Source: Bin5 sp965218625
GTDB lineage: Bacteria > Chloroflexota > Anaerolineae > Caldilineales > Caldilineaceae
DNA: 64,000 nt
Assembly (NCBI GenBank): GCA_965218625.1
Contig: CBDCLG010000015.1
Span: 186,001 to 250,000 of the forward strand
Reading direction: 5' to 3'
Part shown: one piece after another, positions 61,535 through 64,000 of the stretch
How positions within the stretch are numbered: position 1 is the stretch's first letter
Layout: each line of letters starts with the position of its first letter
The notes under the pieces: model-generated
What the model was told of the DNA's origin: nothing
What the model saw: only the letters and a program-made list of their open reading frames with translations
Database searches by the model: none
Translations under genes and position numbers: made by a program

Positions 61535-62512
61535 ATGATCGAGCTCAGAAGCAATAGACTGACATTCCGCTTCCCGGAGGTGCACAAGGACGCCAGGTGC
61601 AGCATCTCGTTCCAGCGCACGCTGCGCATTCCGGACGACAACCGGGAACATTTCCTGCCGCCGGGTCTGGGAAACTTCCCCCTCAATCTTGTCGATGACT
61701 ATACCGACACCGTTCCGGAGAACTGGAAGGCACACGGGGGCGTCTTTCTGCCGATGTACCAGGCCGAAGCGATGTGGCTCAATTTCAGCGGCGACTATCC
61801 GATGGCGGTGAAGGTGGCCGCCGGCAAGATCAACGCGGTGACGGGGGAAGGCTGGGAGAACGAGCTCTCCGACAGTCCGCAGGACTACGTAGTGATTCCC
61901 GATCAGCCGTGGTTGGACGGATTCTGCGTCATGAAAGGGATGGTGCGCCAGTTTGTCGCCATGCCGCTCGGCGAAGGTTACACGGCCGAGGAGCAGCTGA
62001 CCGGAGAGGCTGAGCACGGCGGGCTGCAAGTCGTCGTCTATCCCATGAAGGCTTCCCTTTACAAGAGGGATGTAGAGGAGGACTACGGGCCAATTGCATA
62101 TGCACCGCTGCGCGTCTCCGCGCCGCCAGACGAAATGGGGCTGGCGCCGGGCGGTCTCATGCGCCAGGAGATTTACGAGGACGACTACGGCTTCGACGCG
62201 TGGGATACGACGGTGCGGTCGCGCTGCTTCGTGCATATCCTGAACAGCGTACAGTTTTTCAACGTAACCGGCGCCAACCCGCCGACCGAGCCGCCCTCGG
62301 CCATGGACTATACGAAGGCCGGGCTGCCGTGGTTCGACTACTACGGTGGAGACCTGAAAGCGTTGGAGGGCGCGCAGAAGCTGGCGGGGTTGGACAGCGT
62401 TGCGGCCAAGAAACTGAAGAAGGGAAAGGGTGTCCTGAAGGACAACGAGCCGGTGCAGCCGAAGGTGGTGAAGAAGCTGGGTAGAGGGAAGGTGAGAGAG
62501 GGGTCTTTCTAG
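61535..62512 (+). CDS. Uncharacterised protein, partner of XRE regulator
   Basis: 325 residues, no known domain. Opens MIELRSNRLTFRFPEVHKD, rich in beta strands and aromatic residues; no signal peptide or membrane segments; the C-terminus is Lys-rich (KKLKKGKGVLKDNE). Features such as GGVFLPMYQAEAMWLNFSGDYP and GFCVMKGMVRQFVAMPLGEGY look like a conserved enzyme-like or ligand-binding core. ATG at 61535 with AGGAGA 8 bases upstream. Likely under control of the upstream XRE repressor. Confidence 0.65.
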   Translation: MIELRSNRLTFRFPEVHKDARCSISFQRTLRIPDDNREHFLPPGLGNFPLNLVDDYTDTVPENWKAHGGVFLPMYQAEAMWLNFSGDYPMAVKVAAGKINAVTGEGWENELSDSPQDYVVIPDQPWLDGFCVMKGMVRQFVAMPLGEGYTAEEQLTGEAEHGGLQVVVYPMKASLYKRDVEEDYGPIAYAPLRVSAPPDEMGLAPGGLMRQEIYEDDYGFDAWDTTVRSRCFVHILNSVQFFNVTGANPPTEPPSAMDYTKAGLPWFDYYGGDLKALEGAQKLAGLDSVAAKKLKKGKGVLKDNEPVQPKVVKKLGRGKVREGSF

Positions 62513-62659
62513 GGTTTAGGAAGATCGCGACACTCTAACAGCGCCATGCCTCGCTGCGCGACTCCAGACTGTAAGAGGGAATGCGGGCGGTGTGACTGGC
62601 GCGTTTTTCGTGCGTGAGTGCGCTCTGGCGGCGGGTCGAGAAAGCTCGCCCGAGAGGTG
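62513..62659. other. Intergenic, no gene seen
   Basis: Nothing recognisable. A longer frame at 62592-62897 on the plus strand has no ribosome site and is rejected. Confidence 0.4.
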
Positions 62660-62872
62660 TCAGGAATCTTGTCGAACATCGGAAGTGCCTCTGTCCAAAG
62701 ACTTTCGAGGCAATTCATCAACTCTGCGGATGTTAAAACCGACGATGACCCTGTTCTTCATCATCGCGGAAAGATTGTCGGTTGCCGCAGTGCCTTGCGA
62801 AATCGCTGGTGCCATCCCCGTTGATGTTGGGGTGTGCTTCGTCGTGCTTCGGCCGCTATGCGTCTTCGGCAT
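62660..62872 (-). CDS. Possible small protein, 70 residues
   Basis: Frame beginning MPKTHSGRSTTKHTP. Supported only by GGAGG 4-7 bases upstream of tandem ATGs (62875 and 62872). Ser/Thr-rich N-terminus and basic, charged C-terminus (IRRVDELPRKSLDRGTSDV). No family recognised; could be spurious. Confidence 0.3.
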   Translation of the reverse strand: MPKTHSGRSTTKHTPTSTGMAPAISQGTAATDNLSAMMKNRVIVGFNIRRVDELPRKSLDRGTSDVRQDS

Positions 62873-63011
62873 CATAGAACCTCCACCCTTCAATTAGACG
62901 CTGATCGCCCATGGGTTCGCCATAGACACCCGGCTGAAATTCGACTCTTGGACGACTAATCACGACTTCACTAACAAATTTGTGCGCACCGCCCGACACG
63001 CTTTCAATCCC

Positions 63012-63362
63012 TTACGCGTACAGCACCACCTTCTCGCCCTCGACCTCCACGCGATACGTCCGCACGCGCAGCTGCGGATCGTACAGCGCCTCGCCGGTCT
63101 TGATGTCGAACTCCCACTGGTGCCAGGGGCATTTGATGATCTCGCCCTCGCGCGTGTAGGTCATGCCGGTCATGCCGTCGGGCAGCACGAGCGGACGGAC
63201 GCGGCCGCGGCACAGCGGCCCTGTCCTGTGTGGGCAGATGTTGCGCAGGGCGTAGTATTCGCCGCCGAGATTGAAGACGCCGATCTCGCGCCCGTTGACG
63301 GACACGATCTTGCGGCCGCCGGGGGGGATCTCATCGGCGGCTGCGATCACGTGCGCGGGCAT
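63012..63362 (-). CDS. Rieske [2Fe-2S] ferredoxin
   Basis: 116 residues. Cluster ligands in CPHRTG and CPWHQWEFD: C-x-H and C-x2-H. Its length fits a small ferredoxin of a Rieske oxygenase or an independent electron carrier. Coupled by a TGATG overlap to the amidohydrolase upstream, suggesting they work together on one substrate. A separate Rieske oxygenase lies at 48.6 kb. Confidence 0.9.
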   Translation of the reverse strand: MPAHVIAAADEIPPGGRKIVSVNGREIGVFNLGGEYYALRNICPHRTGPLCRGRVRPLVLPDGMTGMTYTREGEIIKCPWHQWEFDIKTGEALYDPQLRVRTYRVEVEGEKVVLYA

Positions 63363-64000
63363 CAGTCGAGGCCGTAAAACTCGGCGGCGGTGTCGTACAT
63401 CACGCGCGGGCGCAGTTTCTTATCGAGACTGCGCATGAAGCCTGCCGGTTCTTCCCAGTCCCAGTGGGGGTAGTCGCTGGCGAAGACCAGGATTTCGTCG
63501 GCGTGGAGCCAGTCGAGGAAGGTCTCGAGCGCCTGGCGGTCGGGCGCGTTGGGGAAGGGCTGGGAACCGAAGCGGATGTGTTCGCGCAGATATTCGCTCG
63601 GCAGCCGCTTGACCCAGGGCGTGTAATCGCGCAGGCTCTTCCAGTCGGCATCCATGTGCCACATCAGGCCGGGCACCCAGAAGACGTCGTGTTCGATGAA
63701 GAGATACCTGAAGTTGGGGAACTTCTCGAAGACGCCCTCGCAGATGAGGCTGGCGGTGTGGGCCATTGCAATCTGCGGGCGGGCCATGCGCATCTCGAGG
63801 TAGTAGGTCGGGTAGCCGGCCGCGGTCGGCGGCGCCGAGAAGCCGGCGCCCTCGCCGCCAAAATGGATGCACATCGGCAGGCCGTGGCGCTCGCAGGCCT
63901 CGTAGATCGAGTGGTAGATGCGGTTGCCGAACGGGTGCAGGCTGCCGGCCGGCATCAGCACCTGGGCCACGCCGGGATGGTCGCCCAGGCGGTCGATCTC
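63362..64000 (-). CDS. Amidohydrolase family 2 protein (5' end outside window)
   Basis: At least 213 residues visible; the frame continues past 64000, so the start is not seen. Family-2 amidohydrolase (ACMSD/gamma-resorcylate-decarboxylase-like) motifs: GLPMCIHFGGEG (metal His), FIEHDVFWVPGLMWHMDADW, and FASDYPHWDWEEP (metal Asp). Likely a Zn-dependent decarboxylase or hydrolase of aromatic or ring-cleavage products. Coupled to the Rieske ferredoxin. Confidence 0.88.
   Translation of the reverse strand, partial: EIDRLGDHPGVAQVLMPAGSLHPFGNRIYHSIYEACERHGLPMCIHFGGEGAGFSAPPTAAGYPTYYLEMRMARPQIAMAHTASLICEGVFEKFPNFRYLFIEHDVFWVPGLMWHMDADWKSLRDYTPWVKRLPSEYLREHIRFGSQPFPNAPDRQALETFLDWLHADEILVFASDYPHWDWEEPAGFMRSLDKKLRPRVMYDTAAEFYGLD

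Overview
The window reads as a high-GC chromosomal segment of a Chloroflexota bacterium, probably Caldilineae or Anaerolineae-like. This is inferred from gene content (DUF2089/DUF4097/SHOCT-like envelope cluster, tandem gamma-glutamyltransferases, many PhyH dioxygenases, sulfatases and enolase-superfamily enzymes, frequent TTG/GTG starts); no rRNA or tRNA gene is present to confirm it. I saw no phage, IS element, CRISPR array or replication origin.

Region by region. 1-8.9 kb (minus strand): ferrochelatase, a PhyH dioxygenase, a glutaredoxin-thioredoxin reductase fusion, a beta-propeller glycosidase-like protein, a GT39-type membrane glycosyltransferase and an exo-rhamnogalacturonan-lyase-like protein. 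9.2-13.8 kb: a sulfatase, a LOG-family protein, an orphan MazE antitoxin, a stretch of 10-bp phased repeats, a two-gene membrane protein/lipoprotein unit and a 33-residue ORF. 13.8-23.4 kb (plus strand): a catabolic block with adenosine deaminase, an ABM monooxygenase, two gamma-glutamyltransferases, a decayed sulfatase with a scrambled 3' half, PhyH, a galactonate-dehydratase-like enolase and an RraA-like aldolase. 23.5-25.9 kb: a small membrane protein, the RdgB/HAM1 pyrophosphatase and PRPP synthetase.

25.9-36.9 kb holds a dispersed family-5 (Opp/Dpp-type) ABC importer: one ATPase beside an 893-residue uncharacterised putative carbohydrate-active protein; two permeases followed by two cupins and a Gfo/Idh/MocA dehydrogenase on the minus strand; a remnant in which the binding-protein gene is fused by deletion to the tail of an ATPase gene; and a second intact ATPase. 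The companions suggest oligosaccharide or sugar-acid uptake rather than peptide uptake.

37.2-41.9 kb is an envelope/regulatory operon (consensus promoter, small basic protein, DUF2089, DUF4097-like beta-solenoid with acidic tail, ABC-2 exporter, SHOCT-like protein). 42.0-48.2 kb: a candidate ncRNA or leader, a solo SWIM zinc-finger protein with a strong terminator, a flippase-like membrane protein, an M16 protease, RecF and an AlaX-type editing protein. 48.6-57.3 kb: a Rieske oxygenase, a GbsR-controlled ABC exporter operon with a palindromic operator over its promoter, an aldo/keto reductase and the TldD/TldE protease pair. 57.4-64 kb: a DUF4926/DUF6883 pair, an MFS exporter, a secreted GH16 lipoprotein, an apparently leaderless XRE repressor with a perfect 8-bp-arm operator and an uncharacterised partner, and a Rieske ferredoxin coupled to an amidohydrolase that runs off the window.

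Overall theme: scavenging of complex (sulfated, acidic) polysaccharides and small organic molecules, with scattered gene decay.
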